NCBI GenBank assembly: GCA_907163375.1
Contig: CAJQUW010015469.1
Location: forward strand, 166,622 to 230,621
Reading direction: 5' to 3'
Length of the DNA stretch: 64,000 bases
Origin: Prostheceraeus crozeri
Taxonomy: Eukaryota; Platyhelminthes; Polycladida; Euryleptidae
Made by a program: the position numbers and the translations under genes
In this document: piece by piece, positions 45,540 to 57,516 of the stretch
How the letters are laid out: every line of letters starts with the position of its first letter
Position numbering within the stretch: the stretch's first letter is position 1
Notes under the pieces: generated by a model
Seen by the model: only the letters and a program-made list of their open reading frames with translations
Told to the model about the DNA's origin: nothing
Databases searched by the model: none

Positions 45540-47250
45540 TGGACAGGACAATCGTTGGTCGATTTGACTCGACACGCGAGTAACAGGTCGACTTGGAGTT
45601 GACTTGGAGTCGACTCGTGACAGTGAGCTCGGCGGCTAGCCTCGAAGCAAGGACGCTGGATGAAGATGAAGAAGACGAACTGAAATTCTAAAATTGTTGG
45701 ATACACTGAGAATTATTGCAAAGATGTTGACAAGATTGATTGGCACCTTATGGAACATGACTCAAAACTGCGCATTTGAAATCTGAAATCATTTGTTCTA
45801 AACAGAAACAGTTTCAACAAATCTGTGAAAAGAGATTTTCAGATAAATTCCCTTAAATGAAGCTCCATAGAAAATATACTAGAAGATGTGGTAGATCATC
45901 ATGATGTAGATTATAAGACAGTTATATCTGTAGTACGAAAACGATATGTTTCACTGAAGTTACCATGCAAGAAAAGTTGAAAGGGTTGTGATATAAAGAC
46001 CTCCCCAAAAAGGTCATTAATTAGACTCTCTAGTAAACCAAATCGAATGATTTTCGATTTTTGAAGAAATTTAATGCGCTAACACTAATTGTCACAGAAA
46101 ACAAAATTGATGCAGTTAATAGTTTTAAAGGGTATACATCAAGCACTGGGCCGAATCACTTCATTATGGATAGAATTAATTTGATTTGAAGTCTGGTTTA
46201 ATAGCTTTCAATATATCTGTGCTTAATAATGTAATCATCAGTATAAATACAGACTAACTGTAGTACATCAATCATCTTGTCACAACAAATGAAAACCCAA
46301 GTGCGGCAAATTCTTTTAGATTTCAGTACATCATGCTTTTCAAATCCCAATTATCTTTGGTTTATTTTTGAATGATTATGACTTTCAATCATTATTTCAT
46401 TAGACAGAGCACAGGTAAATCTGTGTGAATTATACCATCAAATCGATGCGGTTTGAATTCTTTGGTTATTTGACTAATTTTAGATCAAAAGGAGCCCGTT
46501 CCATCTAGGCAAGCTGAGAAATAAGATGTTGAAACGAACTCGCATTTGGTGAAAAAAGAGAAATATACGGTATTTTGTCGGCAATCGCTAGTGATTTATC
46601 GTCTTCCTTGGCTACCATTTTCACCGTCGCCCTTCCCTAGCGCGTCTTTTCTACACATGGTGAATTTCCCAGCAAGAGTAAAGCTTTTATTTCAAGAATT
46701 GCCCATCCTGTCCTCACGGTCAACGACGAGAATGAGAGAGAATTTCTCCCACAGCAGTCTGAGCCATCCACTAAGAGGAGAATCTGCCAACTCGTGCGAC
46801 ATTATGGGGGCAGGATAAAGAAAGATTTGAAGAAAAGTGGTGAGATTGGAAGCTTAAAGATGAAACGCCATAACGATTATCTACGATGACAAGAAATGAT
46901 TGTTGGTTACAATTTAAACCATCCTTATCGAGAATTCCATTGTTAAATGAATGCACCGCCAACTTGTGAGAATTTATTTGATGCACCGTGATATTTCAAT
47001 TAGCTTTTAGTGAAGGCAGTATCATTTATTTAAATTGCTTTCTCATGAAAGATTGTTTGGACAATGTACATTTGATAGCAGGAATAGTCTTTGTAGGAAA
47101 AAGGAATCAAATACATAATTTGATAGGAATTAACACAAAAGGCGTAGGAATTAACACAAAACCTCTACAATGTTCCAAATATAACTTAATCATCTGATAC
47201 ACAAGCAGTGTCCGTCTGACCATGCAATCTACTTTTTATGCTCTCATTTA
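45540..47250. other. Intergenic with a doubtful RT-like trace
   Basis: Near 46,125-46,175 the plus strand reads SFKGYTSSTGPNHFIMDRIN, faintly like the RT finger motif (K-a-x-GPD), but nothing convincing follows. The 90-codon ORF at 46546-46818 has no domain. Confidence 0.3.
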
Positions 47251-47255
47251 GCAAC

Positions 47256-47790
47256 TTGTAGAGCAGGGGTTCCCAAACTGGGGTACGCGTACTCCTAAGG
47301 GGTACCGGAAGGACTTTCGAGGGGTACGCATAATATGGGAGATTTATTATAATTCATTTTTACTTTGATAACTTTCCTGTTCATGGGTCAGTTGAACTGC
47401 TATCATTGTGCGCATTCCGCATTGGATTGTCATCATCTGGCCTTGAAGCAACCGTAGCTAATTAGTGAACACCAACTCGACCACGTACTTGTGCGAATCC
47501 GGATTCTCCACCATAGTAATGATTAAAAGCAAACAAAGAGCTCGTTTGATGTTGGAGCATGACTTTCGCTGCCTTGTGTTGTTACACAAGCGGAATTAGT
47601 TACACCTAGTTAAATTTTTGTGTTATTAAATCACTAATTTCGTATATTTCTACGTGTAATTAAATTTTAGCATGATTGAATTCTTGCATTTTTTATATGT
47701 ATAGGTGAGGGTACGCAGAATAATGAAAAATCCTATGATTTTCTTTTTTGGGGTACGCAGCACGAAGGGTTGGGAACCACTGTTGTAGAG
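47256..47790. mobile_element. hAT-type MITE with perfect 8-bp target duplication
   Basis: Termini CAGGGGTTCCCAAACTGGGG at 47264 and (inverted) GGGTTGGGAACCACTG ending 47782. TTGTAGAG is duplicated exactly at 47256-47263 and 47783-47790. Subterminal GGGGTACGC repeats occur at both ends. 519 bp, no coding capacity. The intact duplication indicates a fairly young insertion. Confidence 0.95.
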
Positions 47791-47849
47791 GTTGCATTGT
47801 TGTGCCTTAGACCGCTATCACCCGTATGTCACCCATAATGGCCACGAAA

Positions 47850-47886
47850 GTTGTCGCTGAAATCGACACGAAACGTTGGCAACAAA
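47850..47886 (+). other. Degenerate hammerhead-like / Penelope-terminus-like motif
   Basis: GTTGTC-GCTGAAA-TCG-ACA-CGA-AACGTT-GGCAAC: stem I and a short stem II can be paired around remains of the core, but CTGATGA is incomplete. Confidence 0.25.
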
Positions 47887-47989
47887 GGTTGTGGTTTTAG
47901 AGCTTTGAGAGCTTTTTCTTCTGAAGCTGAGTGAAGCTGATTGGTTAAGTCATATCTAACCTGTGCTCTGATAAGTTAAGACTTGCGGG

Positions 47990-48428
47990 GCATTTCGCCA
48001 GTTGCGATAAGTTTCTGGTACGATCAGCCAACAATAATTCAGCTTCGTGGCGAATTCGTAGATGAAGAAGTATACAATCAACAGTTTTAATGCAAGACAG
48101 GGCTGCGGCTCATTATGGAATTGAAGTCCGGCGATACTGGGAGGCGACATTTGGTGCTGACCGCGTCGTCTCCAGAAGGTGCACACGGAATTGGCCATCA
48201 CGGTCGGCGGACCTTACACCAGTTGATTACTAGTTTTGGGGAACCCTGAAGGTCAGTCGAGTTTTTCACTATCAAAGCGCGAGAAGCCTGTAAAATCTTC
48301 GACATCGCATTCAAGAAGAATGCTCATAGATAACCGTTGACGAATTGATAAGCGCCATTGCTACTTTTCCGCAACGTGTTCATTTGATGTTACAAGCCGG
48401 TGGAAGACATTTTGAGGACATTTTGTGA
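47990..48428 (+). pseudogene. Tc1/mariner-type transposase C-terminal fragment
   Basis: Plus strand: LMQDRAAAHYGIEVRRYWEA holds the second catalytic Asp (48096-48098), then NWPSRSADLTPVDY with the third (48225-48227). An in-frame TAG at 48231-48233 follows, then FWGTLK. After a degenerate part come ITVDELISAIATFPQRV and GGRHFEDIL to the final TGA at 48426-48428. The part with the first Asp is missing or unreadable. It is related in pattern to the transposase at 54.8-55.8 kb but clearly a different family. Confidence 0.75.
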
Positions 48429-48620
48429 CTTAAAAACTTGTTTTTTCAAAAGTCATTCAAATCGAGCCAGTTTTGTTTTGTAAAAAATAATATATCACCT
48501 ATCATATAAAGCCTCATGTTCTGAAGATTCGAAAAATGTGTTTATCTCCCGAATAATTAAATTTTAAGTGAGTGTTTCTTGCAAAAAGCTTTTTTCGTTT
48601 TGAGACATCCGATATATATA

Positions 48621-50022
48621 TAGGGTTCGACAAAAATAAGTGCGTTTTTTGTAATCAACATCTATTTATCCAGACAATCATTCACATCACAGATAGTTAC
48701 CATTTTCCTCTATAACTTTCTCAATATGTCACTGGAATTCATAAAACTCCTTCTGTAACTAGGTGATGGTCATTCCAGCAAGAAATTGTTCAATACATGC
48801 CTCAATTTCAGCAATTGAGTCAAAATTGCGTTGACGACGATGAGCTTCAAAATTTCTGAAGACATATCGATCGAGCAAGTTGTAATCTGGTGAATAAGGG
48901 GGCTATTTCACGAGACTCATGCCTTGGTGGTCGATCCACCGTCGAACCTGCATTGCTATATGTGGTCTTGCATTATCATGCTGGAGATACATCTCCTAAC
49001 GAGGTAAATTAAGTTGCTGCTCGAACGCTGCACACATGTTTTGCAGGACTGACAAATATCGATCACCATTTATGCATCCACCATCATGCAGCACTTCGAT
49101 ATAGGAGAAAGACTTTGCATAATTGAGAGCAACCATTATTAAGACCTTCCTATCGGCTATTGTCCTGCGCGATACTTGAGGTCTGTCGCCTGCGCAATCG
49201 ACCCAGACTCGGTTGCATTCTTTGGGTGGGATGCTTTTGTAGTAGACCCACTTTTCGTCCACGACGACAAGTTTACTTTTGATTTGCCGACGTCGCAAGG
49301 TTTCCAAAATGCTTCTGCCACACTCACTACGTTGCTGCTTATTTCGATCACTCAGTTCATTCGGTGTCCGCACCGACAACACAAGGATTTCTTATTCAGA
49401 TGATGAGAAAGTATCCGATGAACTGACCTCTCCTCAACACTTGTCTGCAGTGAAATGTCAGCACAGGATAAGTGGTTGTCATCTTCGATTAGTTCTCTCA
49501 CCTCTTCGATGTTTTCATCGCAGCAGCTTGATCGTGGTCTTCCAGATCCTTCCTTTCGTGTTACCGTTTCACGTCCATCGACGAACTCTTTTACTATTGC
49601 TTGAATTCTTCTCACTTTCATGATGTTCTTCTCACCCCAAACGTTAGCAAGCAGCTGATGAATTTTTGTTGCTGAGTAGCCATTTTGAGACAGTGTTCGG
49701 ATGAAGAAGTAGACATCACACTGCTCAAACTCTATGACTATCAGGAAAGAAAATTGGATGATTGATTAAAAGCATATCTTATGTCTATATGTTCGGAGAT
49801 AGTCGGAAAGCACTCTAGAGACATGACGATCGGGAATCAAAAATACACTATGTTTATATCTATGATTCTAACATTAAAGCGTATGCAGTGCAGAGAATAA
49901 TGCCATAGACATTGCCTTTGAATAAAACTTTCATGAATTTTTAAATGAACACAATCAAACACCATTAGATCTAAAAAATCAGAGGCTGTAGAAAAAACGC
50001 AGTTTTTTTTTGTCGAACCCTA
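48621..50022 (-). mobile_element. Mariner-type transposon with terminal inverted repeats
   Basis: GGGTTCGACAAAAATAAGTG at the left (48623) is the inverse of ...TTTTTTGTCGAACCC at the right (ending 50020), with AAAAACGCA/TGCGTTTTT further inside. Both ends are flanked by TA within (TA)n runs. About 1.4 kb, the normal mariner size, with a minus-strand transposase. Confidence 0.9.
48795..49740 (-). pseudogene. Mariner transposase, broken
   Basis: Minus strand. N-terminal helix-turn-helix: FEQCDVYFFIRTLSQNGYSA, then RRIQAIVKEFVDGRETVTRK, SGRPRSS and a second HTH. A frame change lies near 49,370-49,400. Catalytic core: VVVDEKWVYYKS (first Asp), LQHDNARPH (second) and PPYSPDYNLLD (third), with about 34 residues between the last two. 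In-frame stops stand at 48996-48998 and just before PPYSPD. The DNA-cutting triad is retained but the frame is not continuous. Confidence 0.85.
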
Positions 50023-50029
50023 TATATAT

Positions 50030-50413
50030 ATATATATGATATTGTGCATTGTTTACCAAGCTACGGTCACAACTGAAAATGAAACGAAAACGTATATTGG
50101 TCAAACAGAAGATGAGTTCAAGTCACGATTCAATAACCATAAAAAATCTTTCTCAAGCTATCAATATATGAATGAAACAACACCGTCGAAGCACATCTGG
50201 TCCCTGAAAGAAAACAATAAATCTTTTACAGTCAAATGGGAAATATTAGAACAATCAAAGAAGTATGAAAGTGGTACCCGATTTTGTTCATTATGTCAAA
50301 CAGCAAAATATCACATACTGACAAAATGCAACAGCAACATGATAAACAAAAGAAATGAAGTAATATCAACCTGCATACATAGGAAAAAGTTCCAACTTTC
50401 TTCCATCAAGTGA
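50030..50413 (+). pseudogene. Penelope-like element GIY-YIG endonuclease fragment
   Basis: CIVYQATVTT...KTYIGQTEDEFKSRF..H forms the GIY-YIG fold signature (Y..., YIG, Arg, His). It is followed by SKHIWSLKENNKSFTVKWEI and a C-terminal RFCSLCQTAKYHIL segment, the standard C-terminus of Penelope-like retroelements that nicks target DNA. It ends in TGA at 50411-50413. The 5' part is missing: the fragment starts at the (TA)n beside the mariner element. No reverse transcriptase is present here. Confidence 0.85.
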
Positions 50414-50582
50414 AAATTCTATGTTGGCCTACCTAAGATATTTTCTACATATTTTTTTCTACATAACTTAACTTCTATGAATTTCCAGCAGTGAGACTCC
50501 TACTAAGGTGACTTTAAAATTCAAGAATTGTAGCACTTCCTTTGTTAACTCGCATGATGATCGGTACTAAAAGTACTTGTAG

Positions 50583-51110
50583 TTGCGAAAGAAGTTATTT
50601 TGCCAAACTTTATGTGTATATATATACAAAGTGTACAAAGTATATATTTTGAGCATCTTGGAATATAACTCTCCACTACTGGTTGGTGTCAGCAGGAAAG
50701 GAAGCCAAAAGATTGAAGCCATCAGGAAGCGAGCTCACAATATTATTTGTGGAAAGAACTGTATTTGTTCATTTGCTCCTTTATCTGACAGACGTGACGC
50801 TAGAGCCATGAAGGAGTTCAAAGCTCCTTTAAAACCTGCCAGTACTCTAAACTTTCTTTGTCCTCAAAAAGTGACCTATTCCGGCCACCTACAGGTTTCA
50901 CTGGTGAAGTCTAAGCGAATAGCCTCATCTTTCATTCCTAACTGTACAAATTTGTATAACAAACTATGCGCCCAATCGACCGTTTAAATGTATATTGAAA
51001 TGTGCACTTACTGTTTTACTTGACTGACTTGTGTAATGTTTGATTTTCAATCTATCTGAATAAAGACGCTTTGTTATTATTATTATTATTATTATAATAT
51101 AATATAATAT
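50583..51110 (+). pseudogene. LINE 3' end (C-terminal ORF2 tail and ATT repeat)
   Basis: From about 50,655: SILEYNSPLLVGVSRKGSQK, EAIRKRAHNIICGKNC, PLSDRRDARAMKEFK and the terminal stop near 50,987. Then a short 3' UTR ends in TGAATAAAGACG and (TTA)n at 51,060-51,095. The tail matches the 3' end of the LINE at 11.9-15.5 kb, so it is a related, strongly 5'-truncated copy. Confidence 0.8.
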
Positions 51111-51403
51111 TAATAATTATAATATTATAATATATTATTATTATATATATGCAGAATTCATGGCGTGATACAAATACAGTTCAAAGTAAAAGCTTTCGAG
51201 ACAAAACTGTGGAGAAGGAGTGTCAGGGTGACAAATTCAAGTACAAGGTACTAATCTGTTCCTTTCATAAGATAGGCAATCCGATCAGGATTGGCAAGGG
51301 ACAGATCAGCACCCTTGTTCTATTAGATCCTCACGCCGACCAAATGTCGCAAATTCGATGGCAGGAATGATAGCGTAAACAATGATGAAAAAATTGCAAA
51401 TTG

Positions 51404-54020
51404 CATTGAAACTTACAACCCAAATAATGCTAAAGTTTACAGCTGCATCGTTTCTTCGGTCTTTTCAGACTAAAAACTAACTAAACCCTTTTCTGATTAT
51501 CGAATTAGACCGACATATAAGCAACCTCCAGCATTACGCCGAATCCTACAAAATAGCAATAGGAAAACAGTAATGGGAGTTAAGAAATGTGTTAATACTC
51601 GCTGTCTGTGCTGTGATCATTTTACTGAAGGCATCGAGTTTAAGTATACAAACAATAATAAAAAAAAATTAAACTATAAACGCTCAAATTTTTTATTTTA
51701 AGCGTTTTGAAGCGTTGTTTTAGGAGAGTGTTTCCGATAACTAATCAAATGTATCCCAACGTTTCAAAAGTTAGCGACTTATAGTTTAGCCACAGTGGGC
51801 ACGCAGGATTTCCTGCGTGAGAGCAGAAACGTGTATTGATTGTGCAAATGATTTTAGATTATGATGGCCTTCCATCTCTAATTATCGAAAAAGACCACTA
51901 GCATGAGTAAAGTCAATACTTCTGAACTTCCTAATTGTACTGACCAAAGTATGCGACTCCAGGATCACTGGCTCATGAAAACTGTAGGAAATATCTAAAA
52001 AAGCATCTACATCTAAAAAACATGATATTCGCTCTGAGGATGTCAGGACTTCATCTGAGATCATATCACTTGAAGTAATAGTCAATATCACATTTCACTT
52101 TTCATATTCGTGCTTGATTTCTCTACGATAAAAAAGAGGTACAGAAGCATAACTTTCATAACTGTGAATTCATTAGCCAGTGAAAAACATGCAAGTAGGA
52201 TATTGCAACTGAAATGAAGTGAAAGTCTTAATTGTCTCGCTATAGCTAAAAACAGATTACAAAAAACCAAAAAGGGATGTTGGATAATTTTCATGGAGTA
52301 CATTGACACGACACATTTGCTATTAAGGCGTTCAGAAAACATGCAAGTAGGGTACACAGCCACTGTAAGCCAAATTCAAACTTTGTAATGATTGAAAATT
52401 TGATCAAATATGTCCAATGTATTGTTTTGTCTGAAGTAAGCCACGAAAAACAGATTTTCTGTGTAACAGAAATGCTATGATCAAGTTATAGACCTACAAT
52501 GCAGTAAAGATTTTAGTTGAAAAATACTCTGCTTACTACAGTAACTGTCAGTAGAAGTAGGCCTAAATAGGCCTAGATTCAAACTGTGAGTCAATTGATT
52601 TTCCGGCTATAAACTTAAAATAAACATATGTTGCAGTTGTTTCTAGGAATGTTACTGTTATTGAAATTGTACTACTACCCTATCCTTTCGACATTTTTAT
52701 CATACCCGAGTTTTCTTTATTCGATAGCCCTACATGCTTGGAATTGTCACAATTATATGTCCATTGTCATAAATAATATGAAATCTGGCTCTGGAACAAA
52801 ATGGATTTGCGATCTGATTTTTTCTTGAATGTTTTATTGGAGCATTGCCAGTTTACTTTTCCTAATTCGAATAGACTGATCCTACATCCGATCCATCGAC
52901 CAAATAGAATGTTCTATCAAAATTGAAATTCAATCCTAATCGATTGATGGAATTTTCTTTCCATGTCCTATCATGTAGTCCGTAATCACCGCAATCTTGG
53001 CACTTTTCCTAAAAATGTGCAAGATTCAAGATTATGAATCTTAATCGAAATGACTGACTTCGAATGTCTAGCACATACTACCAAGGATGGTCAAAGATGA
53101 TATTCACGTTTTGTGCTTTATCAATCCTACGATCACTTTCTTGACAATGTCTATATTTCTATCATATAGGGGTGTGTTGTATATGTCGCTAATAAACACT
53201 AAATAAACATGTTTTAAAAATGTCATCGCATGGTTCTGTCAATTACCGTAAACCATCCTGACAGTAAAGGTTCAACTGAACCTATATGAAAGTACACACA
53301 TCTGCCCATACGCAGGATATCCTGCGTGCTGCTAAATCAACCTCTTCATTCCATGCTATGGCTGGAGTCCGATTTCTACTTGCATGTACATGTATGTTAT
53401 CCCTCAAATAGATAGAAAACGCCCAGTTTAAAAACATTTTCTTAAATATCGACGCTTTACCAATGATTATGTTAGACAATATAATTTAATTGAATTTTTA
53501 CATAAAATGCTACTAATTTTTCCATTATGGAAGAACTATCAAATGTGGGGAAATACAAAATTGTGCTGCAAAGTGTCAGATAAGTCTTGAATTTGTCGTA
53601 GAACTACCTAGAAACTATAGCGATAAAGTTCCGGGAGAAAAAAAATTGAAAATGTCCTCACGCAGGAAATCCTGCGTCCGAGCGTTAATGGGTTAAGATC
53701 AAAAGCATCATGGTCTGTTCTTCAAGAAACCTAATATACGTCATGCAATGTGTTGAATGCTGAGATCTTTATGTCGGACAGACGGGCGATGCCCCAAGAT
53801 CAAGCGCTTGAGTACACAGGCAACACATCAAAGAAGAGAAATATAGGGTACTCAAGGTCAGTAGTCACATTGCTTGCTGTGCAAAGAACATCGATCATCT
53901 ATTCAAGATAATGCCGATATTACAATTAGCCTACCATCTCATGTAAATAGACATCAACGGGAGGAAAAAGAAAAATGGTGCATCAAGATTTTTCATCAAG
54001 CCCTGAATCAGGATGTCAAA
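51404..54020 (+). pseudogene. Penelope-like element C-terminus, split by a piggyBac-like insertion
   Basis: The upstream part (51,404-51,668) has ETYNPNNAKVYSCIVSSVFS, TYKQPPALRRILQNSN and the Cys-rich KKCVNTRCLCCDHFTEGIEF. The downstream part (53,697-54,020) has NLIYVMQCVEC, DLYVGQTGD, VHRQHIK, VSSHIACC and, after a frame change, REEKEKWCIKIFHQALN. Together they are the linker plus GIY-YIG endonuclease of one Penelope-like copy, separated by the element at 51,673-53,692. Two in-frame stops lie in the downstream part. It differs in sequence from the fragment at 50.0 kb. Confidence 0.8.
51669..53696. mobile_element. piggyBac-like non-autonomous insertion with TTAA duplication
   Basis: TTAA stands at 51669-51672 and 53693-53696. 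Read inward, the right end is CCCATTAACGCTCGGACG and the left ACTATAAACGCTCAAA, sharing AT-AACGCTC. CCC next to TTAA is the piggyBac-type terminus. The internal palindrome ACGCAGGA-TCCTGCGT occurs at 51,801, 53,310 and 53,660. No transposase was found; the minus ORFs at 51882-52091 and 52088-52363 have no domain. Confidence 0.7.
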
Positions 54021-54251
54021 CAATCCTTGCGCTACATACTGTGCATGTGTCCTGCCTTGCTTTCAATTAAATATCACTGCGTCTCTTAATGTATTCTGTT
54101 TGAATTTATTTGCTTGATTCATTAACGCCCTTGAGTAGCTTGCTAACAAGTGAAACCGGTTGGGCAAGTCTATTTTTATTTCCTTTGCACTTCAAGTGTT
54201 TCTTTATTGGTTATTTATTAACAGATTTTGGATTTTTGCTTGGCTATATAT

Positions 54252-54508
54252 ATTGTTGTGCTATTTGTAAATTTATTAACATTTATTTATAAGTATGCAT
54301 AATTAATAGTATAATCATATTAACATGCATGAAGTATATATAATCAGTTATTTACATTATATTGTTCTATTATTTCATGCATGGTGTCTATTTATGTATG
54401 TATCAGTTATTATATGTATTGTTCTATATGTGCATGTTAATATAATAATACTATTAATTATCCATACTTATAAGTAAATGTAAATAAATATATAAATAGC
54501 ACAACAAT
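54252..54508. repeat. AT-rich foldback element
   Basis: ATTGTTGTGCTATTTGTAAA (54252 on) is mirrored at the right end (…TAGCACAACAAT to 54508). Pairing through CTTATAAGTATG/CATACTTATAAG and AACATGCA is about 90 percent over ~80-base arms. It stands 38 bases left of the mariner element at 54.5 kb. No coding capacity. Confidence 0.8.
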
Positions 54509-54544
54509 GTGACAACATCATTAGATAATTTGATAAGATAATAA

Positions 54545-55948
54545 TACAGGGTGAGTCAAAAAAAACGTTATTTGAAGTTTGTGAAAAATCTATCTGAATT
54601 GTCATTCTGATTTCTTTCTCAAGTTGACTGATTGAATTTCTATGGTTTTATTTTCCATATCCAAGCACCAAATCAATGCTCTAAGTTCAAAAAATTCGAA
54701 TTCATATCATCGAACGAATGGCTTCTGTACATAGTTTATACAAGTGTATGTACAAGTATTCATTTAGTGCTTCATTCATGTCAAACTATGATGGAAAGGA
54801 AGGCAAGGCTTGTTGCATGGGCGGTTACATTCAACAATGTGTCCGAAGCAAGGAGAAAATACATGGATGAATTTCATGAGGAAGCCCCACCTCCACCGAC
54901 AGTCCATCGTTGGATGAAGAAATTCCTTACGTATGGGGATATGAATAAGCGTGAAAATGGAAGTGGTCGTCCAGTGACGGCTACAGGTGACGATATCTTA
55001 ACCTCCATCAAGCCGATAATTGAAGATGACCCGAACGTTTCTACGCGTCGCATAAGCAACACGCTTGGAGTCTCGCAAAGTAGCGTCGTTCGCTGTCTTC
55101 ATAAGAAAAAGTATCATCCCTATAAGCCAACCTTCGTCCAGGAACTCTCAGATGACGATCACGACCGACGTCTCGAATTCTGTCAATGGATCCTCAATTC
55201 CTCACTTCAGCATCCTCAATTCCATCTCCGAATAGTTTTTTCCGACGAAGCTGTCTTTTCATGTGAATGGAACTGTAAATAAGCACAATCTGCACTACTG
55301 GAGCACTGAGAACCCTAAAGCTTTCGTCGAAAAGCTTCATGACCGGAGATCTGTCACTGTATGGGCCATGATAGACCATACTGGAGTGCTGAGTTACGAC
55401 ATCAGTGAACTAACGATGAACAGCGATCGGTACTGCAATGTTCTGAAACAGCATGTTATTCCCTTCTTGCGACGAAACGAAAACCAGAGCAGATTCTATC
55501 AACAGGATGGAGCCCCTCCCCACTACAGCAACGCAAGTCGAAGAATCCTCGACGAAAATCTGACGGGTCGGTGGATTGGTCGAAGAGGACCAGTTGAGTG
55601 GCCACCCCGTTCTCCAGACCTTACTGTTTGCGACTTCTTCCTGTGGGGAGCGTTAAGAGACCGAGTGTATGCGCGACTGCCAAGAAATACGAGAGAACTG
55701 ACAGCCTGCATTCGAGAGGAAATTACTTCTTTCACATCTAACGCCTGCATGAAGGCCTATGACTCATTTGTTCGACGATGCTCTCTTTGCATTCAGCAGG
55801 AAGGTGCTCAGTTTGAGTCGCTGTTGTAACCACAGCTTGTGAGGAGCAGCTTTTTCAATGTTCATAACCGCCTGTTGTTGCATTTTATTGTAACTTATAA
55901 TAGATATCCCACAAAAGGTAAATAACGTTTTTTTTGACTCACCTTGTA
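54545..55948 (+). mobile_element. Tc1/mariner-type transposon, nearly intact
   Basis: TIRs CAGGGTGAGTCAAAAAAAAC (from 54547) and its inverse ending 55946 (CAAGGTGAGTC... read inward) match over about 27 bases with one difference. TA is present on both sides (54545-54546, 55947-55948). 1.4 kb in total with one transposase gene. Confidence 0.95.
54788..55829 (+). pseudogene. Tc1/mariner-type transposase with a single frameshift
   Basis: Start at ATG 54788 (a second ATG follows at once). N-terminal HTH: ARLVAWAVTFNNVSEARRKY, then PTVHRWMKKF, GSGRPVTATGDDI, and VSTRRISNTLGVSQSSVVRC. First catalytic Asp in IVFSDEAVF near 55,243; a one-base frame change follows at about 55,259-55,263. Then NGTVNKHNLHYWSTENPK, VTVWAMI, QQDGAPPHYSN (second Asp) and WPPRSPDLTVCDFFLW (third; 41 residues between the second Asp and the VCD Asp). 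Ends at TAA 55829 after ~346 residues. All catalytic residues are kept, so the copy died recently. Confidence 0.85.
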
Positions 55949-55959
55949 TATTGATACAC

Positions 55960-57515
55960 GTAAAATGTCAAAATATCGTTGATGTTTGATATAAAAGTTA
56001 GGCGTTCTATTACATTTATCTGTGTGGAGTGAATTCAATGCATTTTAGCTTTTCTTGTGCATTCATGATCAAAACTTATTTCAATATTAACGTAATATTC
56101 ATTTTAGTGCCCTTCCCCGACCTTGACAATGCGTAAATCCGGATTTGCCATGATCTTCACATATTTTCATCTAATTTATATAGCAATTCTCTTTAAACGA
56201 TGGTGTAAAAATAGATGTTCTATATCTGCAAATCTCTAATTTGTAAATTATTTAATAATGTAATTTTTTATTGTTGTTTTTGTTTATAATATAATTTTTT
56301 GTAAATTGTAAATCTATACTTTGTAAGTTTTTTTCATCATTTTGTTCTATTTTTGAATTTCTATGAAACTTCATTGCAGTTCATTCTATCAAAAAAGTTT
56401 TCATTCAAACGAACCTCCAGTATATTTGGGACCACTACCAAGCTACTCTAATGCGGTAACCTGAGTTTCCAGACAACCGAAAACATTACACAGGAGCTTC
56501 AGAATTCCACAGTGCTAAGCATTAATTTCATTGCTTTATAGTAATTCGGTAAACTTTGAATCATTCCACATCGATGGTTTTCAAGTTGTCATTGCAAGAG
56601 CACTTTGTGCACTGAGAAACTGACCACCAACAAAGTGATGTTACTCTTTGAAAGCGAAATTTAAGAACTTCATTTTATAATATCTCAATAAAAGCTTAAG
56701 TTAACGTCAATTCCCTATGTTTGAAACAATACTCAGAGCTGTTTCATAACTAGCATCGTTGTGACAACTAAAAAATATCGGCCAAAGCAAACACTAAAGT
56801 TTAGAATTATATTTCAATAATACCAGGAGTGTCTGCTATAATTTATCAAGCGCTCAAGTCTGTGAGGAGAACTTCTCCTGACTTCCAATTATCTACGGTC
56901 GATTAACTCATGACTTCAACGGGTCTCTAGGGGAGTTAGAAAAGAAAATATAAAATGAAAGTTTCTGGATTCAATGATTCAGCTATCACTTTCACACAGC
57001 AGTCTCTCACAATATGCGTTATCTACGTAATTAATCTGTCAAAATTAAGGAGCACGTGAAAGCCAAATAACCGGTGGGAAAGTTACTATAAAGAATGATG
57101 GAATCAACAAGAACAAATATTTCAGAACCATCACAGAGTAAACGATACAGGATGCTTTAAAACGTCGAGTATTATTTGATTTTAGGAGGTTGTCCTACTT
57201 AGGCGATATGCGATAGAAAAGGAATGATAAGTAAAATGACATAGGCTCATGCAACCAGGAATTTTGATATTGCAGTATATTTTGCATTTTAAACTATGGA
57301 ATAAAAGGAAAGTAGATATTCAACTTGTAATAATATAATAATCATTGTTCGGGGTTTCTGTGAAATGCAGTTCCAGGATTTTCAGGATCCCAGAATTGTG
57401 GCAAGAATAATTTGTCTGCAGGGGTGTTTTAGTATCGATGATCACATCACTGAAATCAACACACGAAACAAAATTGTAGGCCTACTAAGCTTTCGGGAAT
57501 GCGGAATCATTTACT
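55960..57515. other. Intergenic, no recognised feature
   Basis: AT-rich with poly-T/TTTGTAAAT runs; no ORF with a domain, no clear transposon end. Confidence 0.4.
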
Positions 57516-57516
57516 C

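Noticed and set aside
46125-46400. LINE reverse transcriptase N-terminus
   Set aside because: Only a single short match (GPNHFIMDRIN) with nothing supporting it downstream.
46546-46818. 90-codon plus ORF
   Set aside because: No domain or neighbour support; Ser/Pro-rich by composition.
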